From the NCBI GenBank assembly GCA_021443235.1, contig JABUUJ010000038.1:56076-64788 (forward strand): 8,713 nt of DNA. The letters run 5' to 3'. Position 1 is the first letter of the stretch. Each line of letters starts with the position of its first letter. The position numbers and the translations under genes were made by a program. Positions 1 to 6,191 of the stretch are shown one piece after another. The stretch is from Muribaculaceae bacterium. GTDB taxonomy: Bacteria; Bacteroidota; Bacteroidia; Bacteroidales; Muribaculaceae. The notes below the pieces were generated by a model. The model ran no database searches. It saw nothing but the letters and a program-made list of their open reading frames with translations, and was not told the DNA's origin.

Positions 1-42
1 ATCAAAGAATTGATCGAATCTTTGGGGTGTATAGTGGACTAA
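1..42 (+). CDS. Possible 3' end of a truncated gene, unidentified
   Basis: Frame 1 from the first base reads IKELIESLGCIVD and stops at TAA (40-42). The composition looks like the end of a real protein, but 13 codons are too few to identify a family or to prove coding. Frame 3 is also open here until about position 149, but it runs into the convergent minus-strand gene. If real, this gene converges on the minus-strand gene ending at 104. No convincing terminator hairpin is visible in 43-103. Confidence 0.25.
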   Translation: MKELIESLGCIVD

Positions 43-103
43 ATGGAAGATTCCTTAATAAGGGGTCAGGGCAGCTGGGTAGGCGGCGAAAGCGTCTCCT
101 CCA

Positions 104-649
104 TCAAAAAACAAGCGAGGTGAGGAGGTCGGTGAGAGTGTGGTAGAGGGGGATGCCGTAGCGGGCGCAGGTGATCCGCACGTTGTCGTAGCGCCAGAAC
201 TCGGGCGGGCAACACACCTTCAGTTTTCCCGACTTTGCGTGCAGCCCCATCTCGAGCAGCGTGATGGGCGAGCGGCTTGACGCAAGGAAGTTCATGATGA
301 TGACGTCGGCGCTTTCCAGGTGATCAAGTTCCCAGTTTACTTGATAGTCCATTTCGCCCTCGCGCGTTGCGTCCCATTTGTCCTGGCGTGGGTTGTAAAG
401 GATGTAGCGCCCTGTCTGTGAGGCGAAATAGGTTGCGATTTGCGCTTGCCAGTCAACGCTATTTCCCATATCAATGGTCCCGGCAAGGAAGATTGTGGTG
501 TAGTCACTCTCATTGATGCTGTCGGGCAAACTCTCGTGTGGGTGCAGCATCACGCAGTGGCTTGCCGATGTGGAGTCGCTTTCGCCAGCCGCCACAGCTT
601 GCGTCCACAATCCCACTACACACACTAAACAGATGAAAGTCTTATACAT
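104..649 (-). CDS. Secreted nucleoside 2-deoxyribosyltransferase-like protein
   Basis: 181 residues, ATG start at 649, TGA stop. Residues 1-21 form a plausible signal peptide: a short basic start (MYK), a hydrophobic core FICLVCVVGLW and an AVAA-like cleavage site near residue 21. The rest matches the Nuc_deoxyri_tr2 family pattern (named from memory of PF15891): IFLAGTIDMG (53-62), YNPRQDKWD (85-93), NWELDHLESADVII (105-118), SPITLLEMG (127-135) and FWRYDNV (151-157). In classical NDT enzymes the glutamate equivalent to E133 is the nucleophile and an aspartate near D115 helps bind the substrate; both are present, so catalysis is plausible. Family members transfer or hydrolyse deoxyribosyl groups of nucleosides or nucleotides in the cytoplasm, so export is odd. 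The gene lies 19 nt after the small gene 669-980 and is probably cotranscribed with it. The substrate cannot be read from the sequence. Confidence in the fold is good, in the exact reaction low. Confidence 0.75.
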   Translation of the reverse strand: MYKTFICLVCVVGLWTQAVAAGESDSTSASHCVMLHPHESLPDSINESDYTTIFLAGTIDMGNSVDWQAQIATYFASQTGRYILYNPRQDKWDATREGEMDYQVNWELDHLESADVIIMNFLASSRSPITLLEMGLHAKSGKLKVCCPPEFWRYDNVRITCARYGIPLYHTLTDLLTSLVF

Positions 650-668
650 ATATAATTTGCATGGAGGG

Positions 669-980
669 TTAGTGGCAGTGGCAGTATTCGTAGAGGCCGC
701 ATGTGCATTTTGTGCCGAATGCGTCCTTGATGTGGTCGCGGTAGAATCGCCACAGGGTGCTTTTCAGCGCTGCCCAGTCGTCGGTGGTGGCGGGATTTAT
801 GAGTTGGCAGAGGAGTTCGGGCTCATTCCACACTGTGGTGTTGCCCACGCATATCACACATTTGTAGTAGCTGAATCCGTCGTCGTGGGTGTAGATGTGC
901 ATGCCTTTGCCGAACGACTCGAGCATTTCTTTCACATGCGCCGCCACGGCCTCGTTGTCACATTTAATCAAAACCTTCAT
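669..980 (-). CDS. Small hypothetical protein with Cys/His-rich tail
   Basis: I do not recognise this family. The preferred start is ATG at 980, giving 103 residues (MKVLIKCDNE...). The frame is also open upstream to a GTG at 1067, which would add 29 residues of low-complexity character, so the shorter form is favoured. The N-terminus MKVLIKCDNEAVAAHVKEMLESFG suggests a beta-alpha start. The middle (about residues 38-60) contains YYKCVICVGNTTVW. The last 12 residues hold C92, C94, C100, H101, C102 and H103, a possible metal-binding tail. No signal peptide or membrane segment is seen. It stops with TAA 19 nt before the NDT-like gene on the same strand, so the two probably form an operon with this gene first. 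I found no perfect TAnnTTTG box upstream (981-1127). Confidence 0.6.
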   Translation of the reverse strand: MKVLIKCDNEAVAAHVKEMLESFGKGMHIYTHDDGFSYYKCVICVGNTTVWNEPELLCQLINPATTDDWAALKSTLWRFYRDHIKDAFGTKCTCGLYEYCHCH

Positions 981-1124
981 AACAGGTGTCTTTATATTAA
1001 GTTCAACTACAGAAATTGGTGTTTTTTCTTCACTGACGACGCTTCCACGTCCTTGTTTCTTGCGCACGAACAGGGGTACAAGGGCACAAAAACACCTTCG
1101 GCGTTCTAATAAACTTTGTGGGGG

Positions 1125-1159
1125 AAAATGGCAATCGGCACTGTGGTGCCGATTGCCAT
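1125..1159 (-). terminator. Rho-independent-type terminator of the kor-pepT operon
   Basis: A perfect 14-bp inverted repeat: ATGGCAATCGGCAC (1128-1141), loop TGTG (1142-1145), GTGCCGATTGCCAT (1146-1159). Read on the minus strand it begins 13 nt past the pepT stop and is followed by a short T run (TTT after the last paired T) and then C residues. The U-tract is weak, but the stem is long, GC-rich at its core and ideally placed. The plus-strand exit has no T run, so termination is expected mainly for the minus-strand operon. Confidence 0.8.
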
Positions 1160-1172
1160 GTGTGACAGGTGT

Positions 1173-2387
1173 TTACTGCGCCACGATGCGGCATATCTCG
1201 ACGATGGTCATCATAGCCTTTTCCATCGACGGGATGGGCACATACTCATAGCGGCCGTGCATATTCATGCCGCCAGCAAATATGTTGGGGCATGGCAGGC
1301 CCTTGAATGAGAGCTGTGCGCCATCGGTGCCGCCGCGTATTGGTTGCACTTTGACGGGAACGCCAGCGTTTTCCATCGCCTTCTTTGCCACGTCGATGAT
1401 GTGCATCACGGGCTCAATTTTCTCGCGCATGTTGAAGTACTGGTCCTTGATCTCGGCCACAGCGCAGCCTGGGAACTCACAGTTGACTTTGTGGCACAGG
1501 TGCTCGATTTCGCGCTTGCGACTCTCAAAGCGCGCACGGTCGTGGTCGCGCAGGATATAGGTGAGCGTGGTTTTCTCCACGTTACCTTCCATTGCCACGA
1601 GGTGGTAGAAGCCCTCGTAGCCCTCGGTGTGCTCGGGAGTCTCCCAGCGCGGCAACATGTTGGCAAACTGGAACGCGACGCGCATTGAGTTGAGCATCTT
1701 GTGCTTGGCGGCTCCGGGGTGCACGTTGAGGCCGGTGAAGGTGATGCGTGCCGAGGCGGCGTTGAAGTTCTCATACTCGAGCTCGCCCACGGCACCTCCG
1801 TCCATGGTGTAGGCCCAGTCGGCAGCAAATTTCTCGACGTCAAACTTGTGAGCGCCGAGTCCTATTTCCTCGTCGGGGTTGAATCCCACGCGGATGTCTC
1901 CGTGCTTGATTTCGGGGTGTTCCTGCAGGTATTCTACGGCGGCAAGGATCTCGGCGATACCCGCCTTGTCGTCGGCTCCCAGCAGCGTAGTGCCGTCGGT
2001 GACGATGAGTTGCTGTCCCACATAGTCGTTGAGCTCGGGGAACTGTGCCGGGTCAAGCACGACGTTTTTCTCCTCGTTGAGCACAATCGTGCCGCCCTGA
2101 TAGTCGACGATGCGCGGCTTCACGTCGTGACCGCTCATGTCGGGGCTGGTGTCCATGTGGGCGATAAAGCCGATAGTGGGCACTGGCTTGTCAACATTGG
2201 CGGGCAGTGTCGCAAAGAGGTATCCGTTATCATCGAGCGAGATATCGCTCAGTCCCATCTCGCGCAGTTCCTTCTCGAGCGCTCGTGCAAAGACCATCTG
2301 CCCGGGCGTAGAGGGTGTGAGGTTGGTCAGTTCGTCACTCTGAGTGTCATATTTGACATACTTCAAGAATCTTTCGGTCAGTTTCAT
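1173..2387 (-). CDS. pepT: Peptidase T (tripeptide aminopeptidase, M20B)
   Basis: Cytoplasmic zinc exopeptidase that removes the N-terminal residue of tripeptides. With ATG at 2387 it has 404 residues, close to the roughly 408 of enterobacterial PepT, and begins MKLTERFLKYVKYDTQSD like the family. The frame is open to a GTG at 2429, but the extra 14 residues do not resemble PepT. Metal and catalytic motifs are intact: AHMDTSPD (H77, D79), GADDKAG (D139/D140), PDEEIG (E173, E174), TMDGG (D196) and GGMNMHGRYEYVP (H377). The dimerisation domain lies between about residues 208 and 320. The gene lies 58 nt downstream of korB on the same strand; its leader is A/T-rich (TAAAAAAATATACGCT before ATG) with no Shine-Dalgarno. 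It is likely the last gene of the operon, ended by the hairpin at 1125-1159. Coupling to kor may be mere operon packing or may link peptide use to amino-acid-derived 2-oxoacid metabolism (inference). Confidence 0.95.
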   Translation of the reverse strand: MKLTERFLKYVKYDTQSDELTNLTPSTPGQMVFARALEKELREMGLSDISLDDNGYLFATLPANVDKPVPTIGFIAHMDTSPDMSGHDVKPRIVDYQGGTIVLNEEKNVVLDPAQFPELNDYVGQQLIVTDGTTLLGADDKAGIAEILAAVEYLQEHPEIKHGDIRVGFNPDEEIGLGAHKFDVEKFAADWAYTMDGGAVGELEYENFNAASARITFTGLNVHPGAAKHKMLNSMRVAFQFANMLPRWETPEHTEGYEGFYHLVAMEGNVEKTTLTYILRDHDRARFESRKREIEHLCHKVNCEFPGCAVAEIKDQYFNMREKIEPVMHIIDVAKKAMENAGVPVKVQPIRGGTDGAQLSFKGLPCPNIFAGGMNMHGRYEYVPIPSMEKAMMTIVEICRIVAQ

Positions 2388-2445
2388 AGCGTATATTTTT
2401 TTAGTTTCATTCTCAACTAAGTCGCCCACTGTGGTGGGGTGGTGA

Positions 2446-3483
2446 TTACTTCATCTCCCAGATGTCGCCCGAGAGGATGACGTCGCGCAGGCACGAGAAG
2501 CCGTGCTTGGCCTTGGCTTGCTCCACTTGCTGTGCCACACAGGTTTCGTAGCTGGGAGCGGTGAAGTTGCGTATCACGCCCAGGGCGAGAGGCAGGTCTT
2601 GGCCATTCATCATGGCGAGTTGCTGGTGCAGGAAGTTGTCGTGGCAGCAAGCGTCGTGCACGAGCACATCGTCGATAGTGTATCCGTCCTCGCCCAGTGT
2701 CACGGCCTTGAGTCCGAACCCATCTTGCACGAGGCCCTTGTCGTTGTTCTTGCCGAAGAGCATCTTCTGGCCGTGGACGAGGTGGATGGTGCGGTCGGCG
2801 CGGTTCTCGCGGTCGGCAAAGTATTTATGGATGCCGTCGTTGAAAATCATGCAGTTTTGCAGAATCTCGACCACCGAGCATCCCTGATGGCGCACTGCCT
2901 CGACCATGATTTCCTGGTTGACTTTGAGGTCAACGTCGATGCCTCGGGCAAAGAATGTGCCGCGCGCTCCGAAGACGAGCTCGGCAGGCACAAAGGGGTC
3001 CTCGACGGTGCCATAGGGCGACGACTTAGACACGAAGCCGCGGTCGCACGTGGGCGAGTACTGTCCCTTGGTGAGTCCATAGATTTTGTTGTTGAGCAGC
3101 AACAGGTTGAGGTCCATGTTGCGGCGCACCTCGTGGATGAAGTGGTTGCCGCCAATGGCGAGGCAGTCGCCGTCGCCACTAATCTGCCACACGGTCATGT
3201 CGGGGTTGGCGATTTTAAATCCGCTGGCTATCGCGCCGCCGCGGCCGTGTATTGAGTGGAAGGCGTAGGTGCTCATATAGTAGGGCAAGCGCGAGCTGCA
3301 ACCGATGCCCGAGATCACTGCGGTCTTGTAGGGCGGTATTCCCAGCTCGGCCATTGCGCGGTGCAGCACATTGAGGACGCCGTGGTTGCCACATCCGGGG
3401 CACCAGCGCACGGTTTGGTCGTTTTTGAAGTCGCGCTGCACAAACTGCTGTGGAGCGTCGTTTTGAATATTTTTCTCGTCCAT
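2446..3483 (-). CDS. korB: 2-oxoacid (2-oxoglutarate):ferredoxin oxidoreductase, beta subunit
   Basis: 345 residues. This is the thiamine-pyrophosphate and iron-sulfur subunit of a 2-oxoacid:ferredoxin oxidoreductase, which interconverts 2-oxoacid + CoA with acyl-CoA + CO2 + reduced ferredoxin in the cytoplasm. WCPGCG (27-32) supplies C28 and C31; with C62 (GIGCSSR) and C211 (EILQNC) these are the expected four 4Fe-4S ligands. The TPP/Mg signature is GDGDCLAIGGNH (103-114) followed by NNKIYGLTKGQYSPT (131-145). The pattern fits the KorB type better than pyruvate or indolepyruvate enzymes, but substrate assignment rests on family resemblance. It starts 1 nt after the korA stop, and a good Shine-Dalgarno within the korA tail suggests translational coupling. 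No separate ferredoxin-like delta subunit gene is present next to it, as is usual for the two-subunit KorAB class. Confidence 0.92.
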   Translation of the reverse strand: MDEKNIQNDAPQQFVQRDFKNDQTVRWCPGCGNHGVLNVLHRAMAELGIPPYKTAVISGIGCSSRLPYYMSTYAFHSIHGRGGAIASGFKIANPDMTVWQISGDGDCLAIGGNHFIHEVRRNMDLNLLLLNNKIYGLTKGQYSPTCDRGFVSKSSPYGTVEDPFVPAELVFGARGTFFARGIDVDLKVNQEIMVEAVRHQGCSVVEILQNCMIFNDGIHKYFADRENRADRTIHLVHGQKMLFGKNNDKGLVQDGFGLKAVTLGEDGYTIDDVLVHDACCHDNFLHQQLAMMNGQDLPLALGVIRNFTAPSYETCVAQQVEQAKAKHGFSCLRDVILSGDIWEMK

Positions 3484-3497
3484 GTTATTCGTCCTCC
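3484..3497 (-). promoter_or_regulatory. Strong Shine-Dalgarno for korB inside the korA 3' end
   Basis: On the minus strand GGAGGA (3497-3492) overlaps the codons for the last Met-Glu-Asp of korA, with GGAGG 9 nt before the korB ATG at 3483. Bacteroidales genes usually have weak or no Shine-Dalgarno, and the other starts in this window show none as good. The position favours coupled korA-korB translation and 1:1 subunit output. Confidence 0.6.
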
Positions 3498-5329
3498 ATT
3501 AAAGTGTTGATTTCATTTACAATCTCCTGCACGAGGAACGGCTGTCCCTGAGTCTTGTTGATCTGGCAGATGTTGAGGGTGGGAATCTTAGAGCGCAGAT
3601 AGTTGGCAAACTGTCCATTGTTCAACTCGGCCACGATGACGGTCTTGAAGCGGCTGAGCAGCTCCACGGTGTTTTTGGGCAGCGGGTTGATGTAGCGGAA
3701 CTGTGCCATGGCGAGTTTCTTGCCTTGCTTGCGCACGGCGCGCACGGCGTCGACAAGGTGGCCATAGGTGCCGCCCCAGCCCACAACGATGGTGTCGGCG
3801 TCGCGGTCGCCTCGCAGTTGCAGCTGCGGGATGAAATTGGCGACGTTGTCGACCTTTTGCTGGCGTGTTGCCACCATGTGCTCGTGGTTGATGGGGTCGT
3901 TAGAGATAATGCCGGTGTTGTAGTCTTTCTCCAGGCCGCCCACGAGGTGCTCGAGGCCCTCGGTGCCGGGAATGGCCCAGTAGCGCACTGAGCGAGCGTC
4001 GCGCATATATGGTTTCCACACGGGCTTGAGCGCGTCGGGAACGAAGTTGGGCTTGATTTCGGGCATCTCGTCCTCCTCGGGGATGCGCCATGCCGACGAG
4101 CCGTTGGCTATAAAGGCGTCGGTGAGCAGCACCACTGGTGTCATGTGCTCGATGGCGATGCGTGCCGCCTCAAACGCCATGTTGAAGCAGTCGGTGGGGC
4201 TCAGCGCCGCCAGCACCACGAGGGGGCACTCGCCGCTGCGTCCGTAAAGGGCCTGTTGCAGGTCGGTCTGTTCGGTCTTGGTGGGAAGTCCGGTTGAGGG
4301 GCCGCCACGCTGCACGTCGATGACCACGAGCGGCAGCTCGGTCATCACAGCCAGACCCAGCGCCTCGCTCTTGAGCGAGAGTCCGGGGCCCGATGTGCTG
4401 GTCACAGCGAGGTTTCCGGCATAGGCTGCGCCAATGGCTGCGCATATACCGCCTATCTCGTCCTCCATCTGTATGGCCTTCACGCCCAGGTCGCGGCGCT
4501 TGGCGAGTTCGTGCAGGATATCGGTAGCGGGGGTGATTGGGTAAGAGCCCAGGAACAGCGGTCGGCCGCTACGCTCCGACGCCATGATGAGTCCCCATGC
4601 GGTGGCTTTGTTGCCGCTCACGTCGGTGTAGATGCCCGGACGCTGCTCCTCGGTGTCGATGTGATAGGTCGACACGTTGGCGTGGATGTTGTGGCCATAG
4701 TCATAGCCGCCGCGTATCACGCGCTCGTTAGCCTCGGCGATGGCGGGCTTGGCGGCAAACTTTGTCTTGATGAACTTGATGGGGCTCTCCATGGGGATGT
4801 TAAACAGCCAGCACACGAGACCCAGCGCAAACATATTGCGGCATTTCATCATGGCCTTGTGGTCCATGCCGGTATCCTCAAGGGCTGCCTTCACGAGCGA
4901 AGTCATGGGCACCTCTACCACCTGCCCGCGCAGGTTGATTTCGGTGTAGGGGTCATCGGTCTTGAAGAGAGCCTTCTCGAGGCCGCTCTTGGTGAAGGCG
5001 TCGATGTCGAGAATCGCGGCACCTTGCTTGCGCAGGAACTTGGCGTTCTGCTTGAGTGCCGCGGGGTTCATCGCCACGAGCACGTCGCACTCGTCGCCGG
5101 GCTGGTGCACACCATGCCCCATGTGTACTTGGAAACCCGACACGCCGTTAAGGCTACCCTGCGGTGCGCGCACCTCGGCAGGATAATCGGGGAATGTTGA
5201 GATCTGGTCGCCCAGTCCGGCGCTCACGTTGCTGAAGATAGTGCCCGCCAGCTGCATGCCGTCGCCACTGTCGCCCGCAAAACGCACCACAATGCTTTGC
5301 TTAAACTGGACTTTTGCTTTTTCCTCCAT
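3485..5329 (-). CDS. korA: 2-oxoacid (2-oxoglutarate):ferredoxin oxidoreductase, gamma-alpha fusion subunit
   Basis: 614 residues from ATG at 5329 (MEEKAKVQFKQS...). The frame is open to 5368, but the 13 extra residues (MTCKHLNFRIIDT) look like leader sequence. The N-terminal gamma domain (about 8-195) shows FAGDSGDGMQLAG (17-29) and the FPDYPAEVRAPQG segment (46-58). The alpha domain (about 240-440) carries SYPITPATD (262-270), QMEDEIGG (287-294), TSTSGPGLSLKSE (310-322) and RGGPSTGLPTKTEQTD (341-356), all hallmarks of KorA-type subunits. The C-terminal domain (about 480-600) contains the VVGWGGTYG segment. With KorB it makes an (alpha-gamma)2 beta2 enzyme. In anaerobic Bacteroidales this activity usually serves reductive carboxylation of succinyl-CoA to 2-oxoglutarate for glutamate synthesis, or oxidation of amino-acid-derived 2-oxoacids; direction and substrate are inferred. 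First gene of the operon, with a leader of about 95 nt. Confidence 0.92.
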   Translation of the reverse strand: MEEKAKVQFKQSIVVRFAGDSGDGMQLAGTIFSNVSAGLGDQISTFPDYPAEVRAPQGSLNGVSGFQVHMGHGVHQPGDECDVLVAMNPAALKQNAKFLRKQGAAILDIDAFTKSGLEKALFKTDDPYTEINLRGQVVEVPMTSLVKAALEDTGMDHKAMMKCRNMFALGLVCWLFNIPMESPIKFIKTKFAAKPAIAEANERVIRGGYDYGHNIHANVSTYHIDTEEQRPGIYTDVSGNKATAWGLIMASERSGRPLFLGSYPITPATDILHELAKRRDLGVKAIQMEDEIGGICAAIGAAYAGNLAVTSTSGPGLSLKSEALGLAVMTELPLVVIDVQRGGPSTGLPTKTEQTDLQQALYGRSGECPLVVLAALSPTDCFNMAFEAARIAIEHMTPVVLLTDAFIANGSSAWRIPEEDEMPEIKPNFVPDALKPVWKPYMRDARSVRYWAIPGTEGLEHLVGGLEKDYNTGIISNDPINHEHMVATRQQKVDNVANFIPQLQLRGDRDADTIVVGWGGTYGHLVDAVRAVRKQGKKLAMAQFRYINPLPKNTVELLSRFKTVIVAELNNGQFANYLRSKIPTLNICQINKTQGQPFLVQEIVNEINTLMEDE

Positions 5330-5360
5330 TGTGTCTATAATTCTAAAGTTTAGATGTTTA

Positions 5361-5374
5361 CATGTCAAGACATG
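5361..5374. promoter_or_regulatory. Palindrome in the kor leader (candidate operator)
   Basis: CATGTC-AA-GACATG is a perfect 6+6 bp inverted repeat with a 2-nt centre. It lies about 50 nt downstream of the predicted kor transcription start and 31 nt before the korA ATG. The 2-nt gap is too small for a stable RNA hairpin with this stem, so a dimeric DNA-binding protein site is the better reading. There is no direct evidence of function, and chance cannot be excluded. Confidence 0.3.
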
Positions 5375-5429
5375 GGCGCCTCACAGCAGCATCGTCGCCG
5401 TTGCCAGGCCCCACGCCGATTTCATAGCG

Positions 5430-5437
5430 CAAAGGTA
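5430..5437 (-). promoter_or_regulatory. Bacteroidetes-type -7 box for the kor-pepT operon
   Basis: On the minus strand TACCTTTG matches the Bacteroidetes -7 consensus TAnnTTTG exactly. No clear TTG -33 element is found 19-21 nt upstream (the region reads TGTAAAATT). Transcription would begin near 5424, leaving a leader of about 95 nt before korA. Confidence 0.55.
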
Positions 5438-5601
5438 GATAAAAATCTTGAGAATTTTACACTGGCAGGATAAAAAGTCAAGGTCGCCGCTAATTTTTTC
5501 TATTTAAAAATCCCTTGGTCAATTTTCATTGGTATCCACAAAAACGTGATGGTTCTTTGAAATTATGGGGGTAAAGTTACATAAAATCTCTGAAAATGTA
5601 T

Positions 5602-5609
5602 TATCTTTG
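5602..5609 (+). promoter_or_regulatory. Bacteroidetes-type -7 box for the PepSY-like gene
   Basis: TATCTTTG is an exact TAnnTTTG match, 32 nt before the ATG at 5642. The -33 position holds only an imperfect GTTAC (5576-5580). The predicted start near 5615 gives a short AT-rich leader of about 27 nt. Confidence 0.65.
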
Positions 5610-5641
5610 TGCCAGAGAAAACCAACTAAATTATTTGAACG

Positions 5642-6091
5642 ATGAAAAGAACTCTTTTAACATTGGCAGTGGCGCTTGTGTGCGTCACCATGGCGATGTT
5701 CTCTTACTCGCAGGGTAATAAGACAAACAATAAGCTCCAGCAATTGCCTCGCATGGCACAAACATTTATAAATAAGCACTTTGCCAACCTTGAGGTTGCA
5801 AAAGTGAAGTATGAAAAGGACGATGGCGTCGGCGAATATGAGGTGCATTTCAAGGGTGGAAACGAGGTGGATTTTGATGCGAAAGGCAAGTGGACTAAGG
5901 TTGACTGCAAGGCAGCGAAAGTTCCCGCCGCACTCATTCCCACCAAGATTGCCAAATATGTTGCGACCAACTATCCCGGCGCTCACATCACCGAGATTCA
6001 GCGCTCGTCTCGAGGCTACGAGGTTGAACTCTCCAACGACCTCGACATCGACTTCTCGCCCTCTTTTAAGGTCATCAAGGTCGACCACTAG
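5642..6091 (+). CDS. PepSY-like periplasmic protein, two repeats
   Basis: 149 residues. A signal peptide is clear: MKR, hydrophobic TLLTLAVALVCVTMAMF, and probable cleavage around SYSQ (21-24). The mature part has two related units, about 35-89 and 94-148. Each has a helix (MAQTFINKHF; IPTKIAKYVATNYPG) followed by strands ending in the pattern E-(V/L)-DFD..GKW.KVD and D-(L/I)-DFSPSFKVIKVD. This is the layout of the Bacteroidetes PepSY_like family (formerly DUF2874). These proteins are small and secreted, with no enzymatic residues; their role is not established, and inhibition or ligand binding has been suggested from the PepSY/BLIP-like fold. The gene is monocistronic, with its own promoter, divergent from kor and convergent with the ATPase gene. 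Confidence 0.85.
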   Translation: MKRTLLTLAVALVCVTMAMFSYSQGNKTNNKLQQLPRMAQTFINKHFANLEVAKVKYEKDDGVGEYEVHFKGGNEVDFDAKGKWTKVDCKAAKVPAALIPTKIAKYVATNYPGAHITEIQRSSRGYEVELSNDLDIDFSPSFKVIKVDH

Positions 6092-6191
6092 CCCACAACC
6101 CACACCGCCCATTTCCCCACCCGCCGCAATCCCCCTATTAACTTGAAAACAAGCAATGTTTAGGGACTGCGAAAACGTGTGGGGTGGGAAG

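Larger units (their letters stand above)
5330..5641. other. Divergent intergenic region, kor operon / PepSY-like gene
   Basis: 312 bp between two start codons. It contains the kor leader with a 14-bp palindrome, the kor -7 box at 5430-5437 and the PepSY-like gene -7 box at 5602-5609. The part from 5450 to 5575 is AT-rich and shows no ORF, RNA gene or strong hairpin that I can support. Confidence 0.6.

Noticed and set aside
513..1109. 198-codon plus-strand ORF over the NDT-like and small genes
   Set aside because: Antisense shadow: the minus-strand frames show recognisable domain motifs and sensible starts, while this translation has no family pattern.
1701..2420. 239-codon plus-strand ORF opposite pepT
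   Set aside because: Antisense to a clear PepT with all catalytic residues; long open antisense frames are expected in GC-rich codons. The same applies to 2503-3255 (opposite korB) and 4511-5200 (opposite korA).
2425..2438. Small hairpin CCCAC-TGTG-GTGGG between korB and pepT
   Set aside because: Only 5 bp with no T run, so I do not call a terminator or attenuator. The 10-mer CACTGTGGTG also occurs at 831-840 and 1139-1148, but three copies with different contexts look accidental.
5340..5370. Second promoter (TTGACA-like) just upstream of korA
   Set aside because: TTGACATG is followed by TAAACTTTAG with wrong spacing and an extra base in the -7 box; the exact TAnnTTTG at 5430-5437 is the better candidate.
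5642..6091. Nuclease, protease inhibitor or other specific role for the PepSY-like protein
   Set aside because: The fold assignment is reasonable, but no residues point to a specific activity, so no function is claimed.
6092..6191. Possible bidirectional terminator between the PepSY-like and ATPase genes
   Set aside because: CCCACAC (6099-6105) can pair with GTGTGGG (6177-6183), and CTTG-AAAA-CAAG (6142-6153) forms a 4-bp stem, but the first has a loop of about 70 nt and the second is too weak; neither has a T run.
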